Below, piece by piece: positions 44,781-53,394 of a DNA stretch of 64,000 nucleotides (the stretch's first letter is position 1; each line of letters starts with the position of its first letter). The DNA is from Methanocella_A sp963769045 (GTDB lineage: Archaea; Halobacteriota; Methanocellia; Methanocellales; Methanocellaceae), in contig CAVYKK010000009.1 in NCBI GenBank assembly GCA_963769045.1, positions 124,001 through 188,000 of the forward strand, in the 5' to 3' direction. Below the pieces are notes generated by a model. That model saw nothing but the letters and a program-made list of their open reading frames with translations. It was not told the origin of the DNA and searched no databases. The position numbers were made by a program, and so were the translations under genes.

Positions 44781-47180
44781 ATGAAGTTTCGCGGCTGGCT
44801 GCTGGATGTCGATTACATAGTGGAGAACGATCGTCCCGTAATACGGATGTGGTGCGTGGACGACGAGGGACGGAGTGCCGTCATCTTCGACAGGACCTTC
44901 GAGCCCTATTTCTACGTAGTGCCCTATGGCGATGTCCCTATTGCATCAGTCGAAAATATCTCGGACGTGGTCGGCGGCCAGATACTGAAGCCGGTCAAGG
45001 TTGACGTAGTCGATCGTAAGAACTTCGGCGACCCTATCAAGTGCTTCAGGATTTTTACACAGCTCCCTCGTGACGTGCCATACCTGCGGGAGCAGGCGGC
45101 CAAATTCGGGGACGTGAGGGAAGCGGACATCCTGTTCGGCGTCCGCTACATCATCGACCGGCGCCTCATCCCCATGGGCGGCATCGAGGCGGAAGGCGAA
45201 CCCGTAGAGGTCGAATACGCCGAAACAGGCATTTTATGCCCGCATCCGAAAGGCTTTGCCCGGGAAGACGAGCCGAAGCTGAAGATCATGGCCTTCGACT
45301 GCGAGATGTTCAATCCCCATGGCATGCCCAACGCCAGGACCGACCCCATCGTGCTCATTTCAGCGAAGACAAACGACGGGCAGCGCATTTTCGAGGCAGA
45401 GGATAACGACGACCGGACCATCATCAAGGAGTTCATCCGTTACATTCACGAGTACGATCCGGATGTCATGGTCGGCTACAACCAGGACTCCTTCGACTGG
45501 CCCTACATACAGGAGCGGGCTAAGCACCATAAGATTAAGCTCAGCGTCTCCAGGGACGGGTCTACGCCGATGTCCGGAAGAGGCGGCATCCAGAAGAAGG
45601 TCAAGCTGATCGGGCGGTTGAATATCGACCTTTACCAGGTGGCCGCCCGGGACGTGGACGGCATCAAAATAAAGACGCTGGATAACGTGGCCGACTTCCT
45701 CGGCGTGATGAAAAAAGAAGAACGGGTGAACATACCGGGGGCGCAGATTAGCAGCTACTGGAGCGACCCGTCGAAGCGACCGGCGCTGGTAGAATACTGT
45801 ATGGACGACGTGATCAGCACTTACGGCCTGGCTAAGGAGCTGCTGCCGCTGCAGGTCGAGTTCGCCCGCATGGTCCACGAACCGCTGGACAATGTGTCTA
45901 AGATGGGCCGTGGCCGGCAGGTGGAAGCTTATCTTGCCTATACCGCTTACGAGCACGGCGAGCTTATCCCGTCGAAGGGCGGCTCGGTGGATACCTATGC
46001 CGGGGGCTTCGTCTTCCCGCCTGTAAAAGGCCTGCATAAAAACGTGGCATCGCTGGACTTCTCGGCCATGTACCCGTCGATCATGATCAACTACAACATA
46101 TCGCCGGACACCGTCTGCATGCCCGGGGAAGAAGAGAACTGCTCGGCACCTGCACCGGAGGTCGGCTACCGGTTCCGCAAGACGCCGGAAGGCTTCTTTA
46201 CGACGATACTGAAAGGGCTGGTCCACCACCGCATGGCATTGAAGAAAAAGCTGGCGGCGATGGATAAGAAAGACCGCGACTACCGGTTCCTCGACATCCG
46301 GCAGAAGACGATCAAGATACTGACCAACGCGTTCTACGGCTACACCGGCTGGGCCGCGGCCAAGTGGTATCGCCGGGAATGCGCGGAGGCGACGTCGGCA
46401 TGGGGCCGGTACTTCATCAAGAAGGCGAACGACATCGCCACCGAGATGGGGCTGGAAGTGCTCTACGGCGATACGGATTCGCTCTTCGTACGGCAAAAAG
46501 GCGATAAAGACCTCCGGCAGACATTGCGGGAATTCATCGTCCGGGTAACGAAAGAGCTGCCGCTGGACATGGACGTGGACAACTACTACCGCATCATCTT
46601 CTTCACCGAGTCGAAAAAGCGGTACGCCGGCCTGAATGAGAAAGGCGAGATCATCGTCCGCGGCCTGGAAGTCAGGAGGGGCGACTGGTGTGATCTGGCG
46701 AAAGAGCTGCAGTCCGAGGTCATCCGGATCATCCTCGAGGAAGAGAACCCCGAGAAAGCCATGAAGTTCGCGAAGGAAACCGTCCGCCGTGTGAAAGAAG
46801 GCAGGGTCCCGCTGGACGAGCTGGTCATCCACAAGACGCTGACCAAGAGCGTCACCCGGTACGAGAGCGCCCAGGCGCACGTGAAGGCGGCCGAGAAGGC
46901 TATGGAGCTGGACATGGCGTCCGAGGTGGGCAACAAGATCAGCTATGTCATCGTCAAAGGCCCGGGTATTCTCAGCGAGCGCGCATATCCGGTCGAGATG
47001 TTCGAGAAGTTCAAGGACGGGAAGCTGTACACGAAGGATCGCTCTTACGAGCTCGACGCGGACTATTACATTGATAAACAGCTGGTACCTACGGCCATGC
47101 GGATACTCGGGTATTTCGGGTACTCCGAGGATGAGCTGAAAGGAAGAAGCGTCCAGGGCACACTGGAAAGTTTCTTCTAA
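44781..47180 (+). CDS. polB: Family B DNA polymerase
   Basis: Replicative/repair DNA polymerase of 799 residues. The 3'-5' exonuclease motif Exo I is in MAFDCEMFN (near 172), Exo II in VGYNQDSFDWPYI, Exo III in YCMDDVISTYGLA. Polymerase motif A is LDFSAMYPSIM (about residue 426), motif B around KILTNAFYGYTGW, and motif C YGDTDS (about residue 562). No intein is inserted at motifs A, B or C. ATG 44781 begins with MKFRGWLLDVDYI, as expected. The C-terminus ends RSVQGTLESFF; such a short tail with two final phenylalanines is typical of a PCNA-binding motif. Monocistronic. Confidence 0.97.
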   Translation: MKFRGWLLDVDYIVENDRPVIRMWCVDDEGRSAVIFDRTFEPYFYVVPYGDVPIASVENISDVVGGQILKPVKVDVVDRKNFGDPIKCFRIFTQLPRDVPYLREQAAKFGDVREADILFGVRYIIDRRLIPMGGIEAEGEPVEVEYAETGILCPHPKGFAREDEPKLKIMAFDCEMFNPHGMPNARTDPIVLISAKTNDGQRIFEAEDNDDRTIIKEFIRYIHEYDPDVMVGYNQDSFDWPYIQERAKHHKIKLSVSRDGSTPMSGRGGIQKKVKLIGRLNIDLYQVAARDVDGIKIKTLDNVADFLGVMKKEERVNIPGAQISSYWSDPSKRPALVEYCMDDVISTYGLAKELLPLQVEFARMVHEPLDNVSKMGRGRQVEAYLAYTAYEHGELIPSKGGSVDTYAGGFVFPPVKGLHKNVASLDFSAMYPSIMINYNISPDTVCMPGEEENCSAPAPEVGYRFRKTPEGFFTTILKGLVHHRMALKKKLAAMDKKDRDYRFLDIRQKTIKILTNAFYGYTGWAAAKWYRRECAEATSAWGRYFIKKANDIATEMGLEVLYGDTDSLFVRQKGDKDLRQTLREFIVRVTKELPLDMDVDNYYRIIFFTESKKRYAGLNEKGEIIVRGLEVRRGDWCDLAKELQSEVIRIILEEENPEKAMKFAKETVRRVKEGRVPLDELVIHKTLTKSVTRYESAQAHVKAAEKAMELDMASEVGNKISYVIVKGPGILSERAYPVEMFEKFKDGKLYTKDRSYELDADYYIDKQLVPTAMRILGYFGYSEDELKGRSVQGTLESFF

Positions 47181-47245
47181 TCTGATTGTCTTTCTCGGAT
47201 GATTACTTTTACACAAAAGGCTAAATCTTCCGATGCAGATATGCT

Positions 47246-47524
47246 ATGCAGGGAATCGAGATGGAATGGATATTACTGGCAGCCATAGCCGTAGCAGCAA
47301 TCATTTGCATTATCGTCGCTTACAAGCTGCTTAAATTCACAGTGAAGATCGCCGTATGGCTTATATTGAACGCCCTGGGCGGCCTGCTCATTTTGCTGGT
47401 CTCTAACTTCGTGTTCAGCATGGGAATCCCCTATGACGTCCCTACATTGCTCGTCTGTGCCTTCGGAGGCGTGCCAGGCGCTATTTGTATTGTTATTCTG
47501 GCGTTACTGGGTATGTTCATTTAA
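47246..47524 (+). CDS. BofA-like small membrane protein
   Basis: A 92-residue hydrophobic protein with three helices. The segment AVWLILNALGGLLILLVSN and then GIPYDVPTLLVCAFGGVPGA closely follows the pro-sigma-K processing inhibitor BofA family pattern. In bacilli, BofA inhibits the SpoIVFB protease; archaeal homologues have no known target. ATG 47246 is used; ATG 47261 is also in frame. It follows polB by 65 bases but probably has its own promoter. Confidence 0.75.
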   Translation: MQGIEMEWILLAAIAVAAIICIIVAYKLLKFTVKIAVWLILNALGGLLILLVSNFVFSMGIPYDVPTLLVCAFGGVPGAICIVILALLGMFI

Positions 47525-47642
47525 TCCGTGTCCCGCCTCGGCCGCTCGCGCGCGCATAATAGTCCGACCCTGTCAGGTAGACATTTACTTTCACGCCGCA
47601 TTCGGATTTTTCTTAAATACCGGCCGGTCCCATCTACGATCG

Positions 47643-48755
47643 ATGGGAGAGAAGTACCACACGCTCGAAGAGCGGATGAAGATACTGGCCGACGGGACCA
47701 AATACGATAGCTGTAACAGTACCACAACCTGCCACACTTTCACGCCCGACGGCCGGTGCATCCAGCTTTACAAGACGTTGCTGACAAACAGCTGTAGCGG
47801 GGAATGTCTCTACTGTCCGAACCGGTGCGGCCGGGAAGCCACACGCGCTTCCCTGTCGCCCGACGAAATCGTCAAGATCACATGGGACTTCTACCGCAGG
47901 AACGCCATCGAAGGGCTGTTCCTGTCTTCGGGCGTTATCGGCGACCCGGAGCTGACGACAGAGCGCCAGCTCGAAGTCCTGAGAACCCTGCGAGGCAGCG
48001 GCTTCACGGGATATGTCCACGTCCGGCTGATGCCCGGGGTGCCGCGGGACATGATACGAGAGGTGTCGCTCCTCGCCAACAAGTTCGGGGTGAACGCTGA
48101 GACTACCTGCCAGTCGCGCTATGACGAGATATGCCCCAACTTTGATTACAAGAACGACATCCTGCGCCGGATGGAATGGACTTATGGCGCCGTGAAACAG
48201 CGCCGTTCCGAAGTGCGCTATGGCGAGGGCATCGTCGGGGCGAACGATACTCAGTTCGTCGTCGGTGCGACTAACGAGCCTGATAGCGAGATCATCACGA
48301 CCATCGGCCGGTTCATGGACAACTACGGGCTGCGCCGCCCGTTCTTCATGAGCTTCGACCCGGTGCCCGACACGCCGCTCTCCGGCGTCAAGGCTTCGCC
48401 GCTCTGGCGGGAGGTCCGGCTGTACCAGACCTCGTACCTGCTGAAAGACTACGGGCTGAATGTCCGCGATCTCGAGCCTGTGCTGAGCGACCTCGGATTC
48501 TTGCCGGACGAGGACCCGAAGCTGGTCATGGCCCGGCTGAACCGGGAAGAGTTCCCGGTCGACGTGAACCTTTCGACGTACCAGCAACTGATACGTGTCC
48601 CTGGCATCGGGCCGAGGACGGCCAACCGTATCATCCGCTGCCGGCCTGTGCCTGGCTATCCGGAGCTCGCGTCCATGGGCGTCATCCTGAAGCGCGCCCG
48701 GCCCTTCATCAAAGTCGGGAGCAGCCGCCAGACCGACCTGGAGGCGTTCAGTTGA
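47643..48755 (+). CDS. Putative DNA modification/repair radical SAM protein (rSAM_link_UDG type)
   Basis: A 370-residue protein with the radical-SAM motif CSGECLYCPNRCG (C-x3-C-x2-C) near residue 55. The second half includes AETTCQSRYDEICP and FVVGATNEPDSEI, and the C-terminal helix-hairpin-helix YQQLIRVPGIGPRTANRII is a DNA-binding motif. This is the family known to occur always beside a DUF4130 protein and often with a uracil-DNA-glycosylase domain (TIGR03916). The neighbour here is indeed DUF4130. A TATA-like TTCTTAAATA at about 47609-47618 precedes ATG 47643 by 25 bases, so the message may be leaderless. The reaction is unknown; a DNA lesion is the likely substrate. Confidence 0.9.
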   Translation: MGEKYHTLEERMKILADGTKYDSCNSTTTCHTFTPDGRCIQLYKTLLTNSCSGECLYCPNRCGREATRASLSPDEIVKITWDFYRRNAIEGLFLSSGVIGDPELTTERQLEVLRTLRGSGFTGYVHVRLMPGVPRDMIREVSLLANKFGVNAETTCQSRYDEICPNFDYKNDILRRMEWTYGAVKQRRSEVRYGEGIVGANDTQFVVGATNEPDSEIITTIGRFMDNYGLRRPFFMSFDPVPDTPLSGVKASPLWREVRLYQTSYLLKDYGLNVRDLEPVLSDLGFLPDEDPKLVMARLNREEFPVDVNLSTYQQLIRVPGIGPRTANRIIRCRPVPGYPELASMGVILKRARPFIKVGSSRQTDLEAFS

Positions 48756-49585
48756 TCATCGGCTACAGGCGTGACGTCGAAGACGTACTCCGGGCCGCTA
48801 TCGCACTGAAGCGCGAACCGTCTGCGACGCTGGTCTGCGGGAAGAGCACAAGAGATGTAAAAGACAAGCTCCGGCTCTACAGTGGCGATACGAAAGTCAT
48901 GGTTGAAGACCTCGTGCCACATGTTCCCACGGCGGTAAAGCTGAAGCTCCGGGAGAAGCCTCCGCGGGTCGGCAGCAGGTGCCTGCCCTCTCTGCATACC
49001 TTCATCGCCTTTTCCCTGCGGAACAAACAGTGTGTGCCCGATGAGCTGGTACGCCTGCTGTCCACGTATTATCCCGATATCGGGCAGGTCATGGGCCGGA
49101 AAGACGGGCTCTCTAAGAAGTACTTTTTCATGCATATGGAAGTGCTCAAGGAGAGCGAACGTATGAAAGCCCATACCCGGCCACGGCCCGCTGGCGATCT
49201 TATGTACGTGGAAATCCGTCCCGAGCACGACGTCATCGACCTGTACCTCGAATGGATCGCCCGTAGAGTGAGCGATCGCGCCTCCGTTGTCAAAGCACAC
49301 GGGAACTACTACCTGGCCAACGCGAACTTTCTCGGGTACGACAAATGTATGAAAGAAATATCCGACGAGGAAGCCAGACGACTGATCGGCGACCTGCCGG
49401 AAGCCGACTTTTCGACATGGGAAATGTACTACGATTCCCAGCTGATCGAGAGCCGACGGAATAAGGCACTGGCAAAAAAGATGCTGCCCGCGAAATACTC
49501 TTACCTGAGCCCCGAGGTCCGGCTGGAACGGCTTAAAATCGAACACGGCATCCCGAAGCATAACCTTGATGATTTCTTTTCGTAA
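48752..49585 (+). CDS. DUF4130 protein, partner of the repair radical SAM protein
   Basis: A 277-residue protein of the TIGR03915/DUF4130 type. It starts MIIGYRRDVEDVLRAAIALK, with a middle region HVPTAVKLKLREKPPRV and a C-terminal half containing YVEIRPEHDVIDLYLEWIARR and the late HGNYYLANANFLGYD. It begins with TTG overlapping the TGA of the radical-SAM gene by four bases, so the pair is co-translated. In other genomes this domain can be fused to a uracil-DNA glycosylase-like region; that domain is not present here. Presumed DNA-repair role; biochemically uncharacterised. Confidence 0.88.
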   Translation: MIIGYRRDVEDVLRAAIALKREPSATLVCGKSTRDVKDKLRLYSGDTKVMVEDLVPHVPTAVKLKLREKPPRVGSRCLPSLHTFIAFSLRNKQCVPDELVRLLSTYYPDIGQVMGRKDGLSKKYFFMHMEVLKESERMKAHTRPRPAGDLMYVEIRPEHDVIDLYLEWIARRVSDRASVVKAHGNYYLANANFLGYDKCMKEISDEEARRLIGDLPEADFSTWEMYYDSQLIESRRNKALAKKMLPAKYSYLSPEVRLERLKIEHGIPKHNLDDFFS

Positions 49586-49695
49586 TATTATTAAAGGAGT
49601 CACTTTGCTTGAGCAAGAGTCATTACTACAGGCGGTTCGTAATTAACCGTTTATGAGAGAGATCATATAACTAAATATCCAAATAATATTATGCA

Positions 49696-50064
49696 ATGCT
49701 AAAGAGACAAATCGTTCCAGTCGCAATATTCATTTTATTCATTATTGTCTCAGGCTGTACAGATGATTCGGTATACTACAAGCGGCCTCCTAACCTTACT
49801 GTCGATAGTAATGTCATGGCTGAAATAAAGGCAGAATGGGCGCATCAGGCGCCTGGCAACGACAATGTGAACGTCGTCGATACAGGCGCTACTGTCTACA
49901 GTTTCTATGCCGATGGGAACAATTCGCGAGAAATTATAAAATTTAATACCACTGATGGAAAAAGCCATTATTGTACCGTATTTTTTAGGTACACTAACGA
50001 ATCGCCCAACATGCACGAAATAAATGATGCGCCAGCTTATTTCTACAATATAACCTTCGATTGA
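49696..50064 (+). CDS. Small predicted lipoprotein
   Basis: A 122-residue protein with a signal segment (VPVAIFILFIIVSGC) ending in a lipobox-like VSGC, so probably lipid-anchored at the cell surface. The mature part is rich in Asn and aromatic residues, with the phrase STFDA-like ends absent; nothing resembles an enzyme. The coding DNA is AT-rich compared with neighbours, as in the lipoprotein at 11167. No family recognised. Confidence 0.65.
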   Translation: MLKRQIVPVAIFILFIIVSGCTDDSVYYKRPPNLTVDSNVMAEIKAEWAHQAPGNDNVNVVDTGATVYSFYADGNNSREIIKFNTTDGKSHYCTVFFRYTNESPNMHEINDAPAYFYNITFD

Positions 50065-50096
50065 CCGGTCTGGCTAACCGGTTGCTCGTATCACAT

Positions 50097-50906
50097 TCAA
50101 TTGGCTGAACGGACCTTCTTTTTCCGGACGGCCTTCGTACCGGCAGCGTTCGCGCGCGCGATCTTCTCGAGTAGCGCCTGCTTGACCATGTCGGTATCGT
50201 CGGTACGGAATGAGACCCTGATGCCTTTATCGTCTTCGAGATGATTGTAACCGCGAATAACGGCTATCGGCGTGCCTTCGTTAGCCTCGCCCATGAGCAT
50301 GTTCGCGCAGGCGGCTACTTCGTCCGTGATACCCTGAATAGTGATCTTGAGCTCATGGCCGAAAAGGTCTACGTCTCCCCGGCGGTCATACAATGCCGCG
50401 ATACCTGCACAGCCGACTGCGACGCCGATCTGGCCTTCGCGGAAGGAACGGCCGTTCGTGTCCGTGATGATCACTGCAACTTTCTTCCCCGCCAGTTTCT
50501 TAATGCGGTCGCGTATCTTGCGCGCGCTGCGGTCCGAATCCTCGGGCAGGAGGAGAATGTAGCCCGATTCCGTATTCGAGCGGTCGATGCCCGCGTTGAT
50601 GCAGACGTTCCCTTGCACGGTCTGCACGAGCAGCGGGTGCTTCATGAGCACGCGGGTGCTGTTGTCCAGCACGAACTGGATGAACTTCGGGTCCTCCTTG
50701 TTCAGGACAGCCAGCTCCTCTGCTTCGGCCGTTGGCTTGATATCCTCGAGTAAATAGCGGCGTCCCTCGGCCTTGGACACGACGGTCGAGGCGAAGACGA
50801 CGATGTCACCGTCCTCGATTTTTGCGCGGTCCACGGCGATCTTAGCCAGATCGTCCCCTTCCTGGATCATGGGCACATCGTCAACGGTAAATGCAGTAAT
50901 CTTCAC
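50097..50906 (-). CDS. cofE: Coenzyme F420-0:L-glutamate ligase CofE
   Basis: Adds the first one or two gamma-linked glutamates to F420-0 with GTP, the last step of coenzyme F420 synthesis. The family blocks are IQEGDDLAKIAVDRAKIEDGD-type N-terminus, VVSKAEGRRYLLEDI, CINAGIDRSNTESGYILLLP, VIITDTNGRSFREGQIGVA and ELKITIQGITDEVAACANML. GTG 50906 (VKITAFTVDDVP) is preferred because it fits homologues and is preceded by AGAGGAAGCAAG. The longer frame to 50945 adds 13 residues. The 269-residue product has a basic C-terminal extension (KKKVRSAN). Cytoplasmic. Confidence 0.94.
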   Translation of the reverse strand: MKITAFTVDDVPMIQEGDDLAKIAVDRAKIEDGDIVVFASTVVSKAEGRRYLLEDIKPTAEAEELAVLNKEDPKFIQFVLDNSTRVLMKHPLLVQTVQGNVCINAGIDRSNTESGYILLLPEDSDRSARKIRDRIKKLAGKKVAVIITDTNGRSFREGQIGVAVGCAGIAALYDRRGDVDLFGHELKITIQGITDEVAACANMLMGEANEGTPIAVIRGYNHLEDDKGIRVSFRTDDTDMVKQALLEKIARANAAGTKAVRKKKVRSAN

Positions 50907-50950
50907 CTTGCTTCCTCTGAGAAAATAACAAGCAGGTATGATCACTTAAA

Positions 50951-51068
50951 GGCATCGGACACAAAGGTCACAAAGGGCACGGAGGGCACAAAGCTGTTAA
51001 AACAAAAAATGAGTTTTTATCAGCACTTTGTGGCCTCCGTGCCCTTTGTGCCCTTTGTGTCCAATGCT
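50951..51068. repeat. Palindromic spacer element, ACAAAGGGC type
   Basis: The left arm GGCATCGGACACAAAGGTCA, continuing through ACGGAGGGCACAAAGCTG, pairs with the right arm CAGCACTTTGTGGCCTCCGT, continuing to GTCCAATGCT. The units are 9 nt. The loop is a short A/T-rich stretch of about 25 bases. The right edge touches the TAA (51068-51070) of the small minus-strand gene at 51068-51214. Confidence 0.8.
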
Positions 51069-51214
51069 TATTTGAACTCGAAATGCTGCTTGTCGCTCTG
51101 GCCTTTGACAGGCTCTTCGACAGGCTCCACGTTACCGCGGATTTTTTTTCGCTTGCGCATCTCTTCTTCTTCCCGTCTCTTTTTCGGCTCTTCATGCGGC
51201 ATGAATATCACCAT
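51068..51214 (-). CDS. Small charged protein
   Basis: ATG 51214 to TAA 51068 encodes 48 residues, mainly Lys, Arg and Glu (MPHEEPKKRREEEEMRKRKK and then a short acidic tail). It could be disordered or nucleic-acid binding. ATG 51202 is an alternative start. The purine-rich GAGAAACCAAATGAAAAG precedes the start. The stop touches a palindromic element. It reads in the same direction as the hypothetical gene upstream, 50 bases away. Only composition supports it. Confidence 0.4.
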   Translation of the reverse strand: MVIFMPHEEPKKRREEEEMRKRKKIRGNVEPVEEPVKGQSDKQHFEFK

Positions 51215-51263
51215 CTTTTCATTTGGTTTCTCGGGTAATAATAAGTATGCCCGATTACAAGTC

Positions 51264-51605
51264 TTAAAGCTCGTACTCCGGCGGCTTTGTGCTTCGTTTC
51301 TTATGCCCGGGCTCATCTCTCTTTTCAACGTCTTCGTTGTGCGGGTTGGCATCGGCCGCGCCAATCCACGTCACCACGCCATGCTGTATCTCCTGTTTGC
51401 CCTCCGGCGTGGTGATGTATTGTCGCGCGGAATCAGCCTGGGGCCAGGCAGGGATCCGTTCTGTGGCATAATCCTGTTTTCCATGCATGACGATCTCGTC
51501 CGATGTGCCGGGCTCTTCTCTTGGCGGCGTATACGTTTCTTTGTCCTCGTCGGGCGACCTTCCCGGCCGCCTGCCATGTTCCGGTAACCTGGTCTGTCGG
51601 GCCAT
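51264..51605 (-). CDS. Hydrophilic hypothetical protein
   Basis: A 113-residue protein rich in Pro, Glu, Asp and Arg with no hydrophobic segment; phrases are TYTPPREEPGTSDEIVMHGK and EGKQEIQHGVVTWIGAADAN. It looks disordered. It lies on the same strand as the small protein at 51068 and cofE. The start ATG 51605 is the only one ahead of the conserved-looking part. I cannot name a family; a low-complexity coding region is plausible because the codon usage resembles the genome. Confidence 0.5.
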   Translation of the reverse strand: MARQTRLPEHGRRPGRSPDEDKETYTPPREEPGTSDEIVMHGKQDYATERIPAWPQADSARQYITTPEGKQEIQHGVVTWIGAADANPHNEDVEKRDEPGHKKRSTKPPEYEL

Positions 51606-51701
51606 CTAATCATTGTACTATTGTCTGCGGCCATTCATTAACGATAGGCGAAAAAAACGCGGTTATGGCCACCGCTACTCGCGCACGGGCGCAGTACATA
51701 G

Positions 51702-52088
51702 CATTTATGTCCACACGCACCGCGCTGCGCTTGCGGCCACAAAGACACAAAGGAATGAAGGGAACGAAGAATTAAATCGGAAGGCACAAAGACGATTAAG
51801 ACACAAAGGCTGTTAAACAAGATCTTTGTGTCTTCGTTTCCTTTGTGTTAGTCATTCCTGAAATGTTGTATACAATGAGAAGGCATCAGACACGAAGGCC
51901 ACGAAGGCCACAAAGGCCACAAAGTCCTATTTATGAAGAAGGCTTCCAGGAACCTTTATAAACGTACGTTGTGGCCATTGTGGCCTTCGTGGCCTTCGTG
52001 TCAGGGCCGGCCAGCATGTACAAAAAGATATGCAAATAACTATGTCTTTGTGGCCGCAAGCACAGCGCGGTGCGTGCAGGCATCAATT
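51702..52088. repeat. Composite (nested) palindromic element, about 390 bp
   Basis: Outer arms: CACGCACCGCGCTGCGCTTG and onward at left, CAAGCACAGCGCGGTGCGTG at right. The inner core is 51849-52043 with TAGTCATT at its left end and AATAACTA at its right. Its arms hold three GAAGGCCAC/AAAGGCCAC units before the loop. Left of the core, an internal hairpin-like block (AAGACACAAAGGCTG...CTTTGTGTCTTCG) is present. It matches 44260-44652 in design and 59830-60160 in reverse. It accounts for most of the 510-base gap; 51606-51701 shows no gene. Confidence 0.85.
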
Positions 52089-52117
52089 AACCGGGTCATC
52101 GAGAAAAGGTAGAGCCA

Positions 52118-53308
52118 TCATTTCTTGAGTTCGACCGAGATCACCGCATATTTCAGGCTGGATCCCGCTTCGATGTTCAGCGTCCCGAATGCGCTGCCCT
52201 CGAACAGTCTGCGTTTGAATGCACATGCGATCGAGTGCCCACGGGTTATCCGCTCCGGGCTGCCGGATGCGAAAAATGTGCCTTCGTCAATTCGAAGCAT
52301 GCCGTATTCCAGCGGCTTGCGCACGTCGACGAACACGTTAGACATTTTGACGTGGTAAGGCAGGATAACGGCTGCCTTGAATCCCTCGGAGACATCTTTT
52401 ATCTTCAGCCCTATTTCTGCCCGGTACCATCCGTTGGCTGCGATCTTCCATTGCAGCAAGGCCCCGGCACCGCCGGCGAAGGTCAGCTTTTTACAGGATG
52501 GCACAGGCTTCGGACCGTCGCAGTGGTACGATCCCGGCGCAAAGACCAGTCCCTCGAACGGCATCACCGTAGACTCGACGGGTTCCTCCTCCTCGTCGAT
52601 CACTGTCAGCGTGCCGACAGCATCCTCCCTTTCCTCAAGGAATACGGCGGCACACGGGAACGAGCTGGCCCCTGCGATGCGGCTGTAAAGGGTTTTGTCC
52701 AGTCCGGGGAAACCGATCACCAGGCTGATGTGCGCCCTCTCCTGCGAGACTTCGAGTTCAAGGCTCCTGAGCACGGCATGGACACCATCGAGCTCTGGCG
52801 GCAGGTAGAAGTCGCCGTCTGAAGCGTCATGGCCCTGTGCGGGCTTGTTATCGCGGGTCCGTTCCAGTGTGTCCATCGCGTCCATGACCCGGGCGGCGAG
52901 CCCGTCATTCTTCAGCGTCAGCGCGACCTGTAGCGCCTCGTCGAGACACTCGGCGGCTTTCGGGAAATTACAGACGCACCTGTATGCTTCCGAGAGACCT
53001 ATCAGCGAGCCAGCCACTTCCGGGTTATTGTAGATCGGCCGCCGGATGGCTGCGGCCTCATTGAAGGCTTCTATAGCTTCCGTATATTTCCGCAAAAGCA
53101 GGTTCACGCTGCCGATGCTATTGAGCACGCCGGCGATGTCGTCGTTCAGGGAGCCGTCACGGTTCTCGCTGCGCAAAGAGAACAGGGCGATCTTCAGCTC
53201 GGAAATGGCCTCGCTGTACATCCCTTTCGCTGCCATGGCTTTCGCCCTGTCGTTATGGGACAGGCCGATCCTGGCAAGCCGTGTCAGCTTCTTCCGGGCG
53301 ACCATCAA
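52118..53308 (-). CDS. Tetratricopeptide-repeat protein with C-terminal beta domain
   Basis: A 396-residue protein. The N-terminal 140 residues hold about three TPR units (MAAKGMYSEAISELKIAL, LLLRKYTEAIEAFNEAAAIR, CNFPKAAECLDEALQVAL). The C-terminal 230 residues are beta-rich with FYLPPELDGVHAVLRSLEL and YGMLRIDEGTFFASGSPERI. TPRs suggest protein-protein interaction, and the second domain is not recognised. No signal peptide. It stands alone on the minus strand, upstream of a composite repeat and downstream of cysS (which reads the same way). Function unknown. Confidence 0.78.
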   Translation of the reverse strand: MMVARKKLTRLARIGLSHNDRAKAMAAKGMYSEAISELKIALFSLRSENRDGSLNDDIAGVLNSIGSVNLLLRKYTEAIEAFNEAAAIRRPIYNNPEVAGSLIGLSEAYRCVCNFPKAAECLDEALQVALTLKNDGLAARVMDAMDTLERTRDNKPAQGHDASDGDFYLPPELDGVHAVLRSLELEVSQERAHISLVIGFPGLDKTLYSRIAGASSFPCAAVFLEEREDAVGTLTVIDEEEEPVESTVMPFEGLVFAPGSYHCDGPKPVPSCKKLTFAGGAGALLQWKIAANGWYRAEIGLKIKDVSEGFKAAVILPYHVKMSNVFVDVRKPLEYGMLRIDEGTFFASGSPERITRGHSIACAFKRRLFEGSAFGTLNIEAGSSLKYAVISVELKK

Positions 53309-53394
53309 ACAGATGTTCGTATAATGGTTTATATAATCATCGTAGGCCGGAAAAACAGGTCATTGGAGATAACCGGGTCGCAGACATGACGAAT

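Noticed and set aside
45360..47216. 618-codon antisense ORF across polB
   Set aside because: Shadow of a long GC-rich gene; PolB has all motifs and the antisense frame has none.
6433..52117. CRISPR array among the repeated spacers
   Set aside because: The repeats are palindromic and paired rather than direct repeats with unique spacers of constant length; no cas genes are present.
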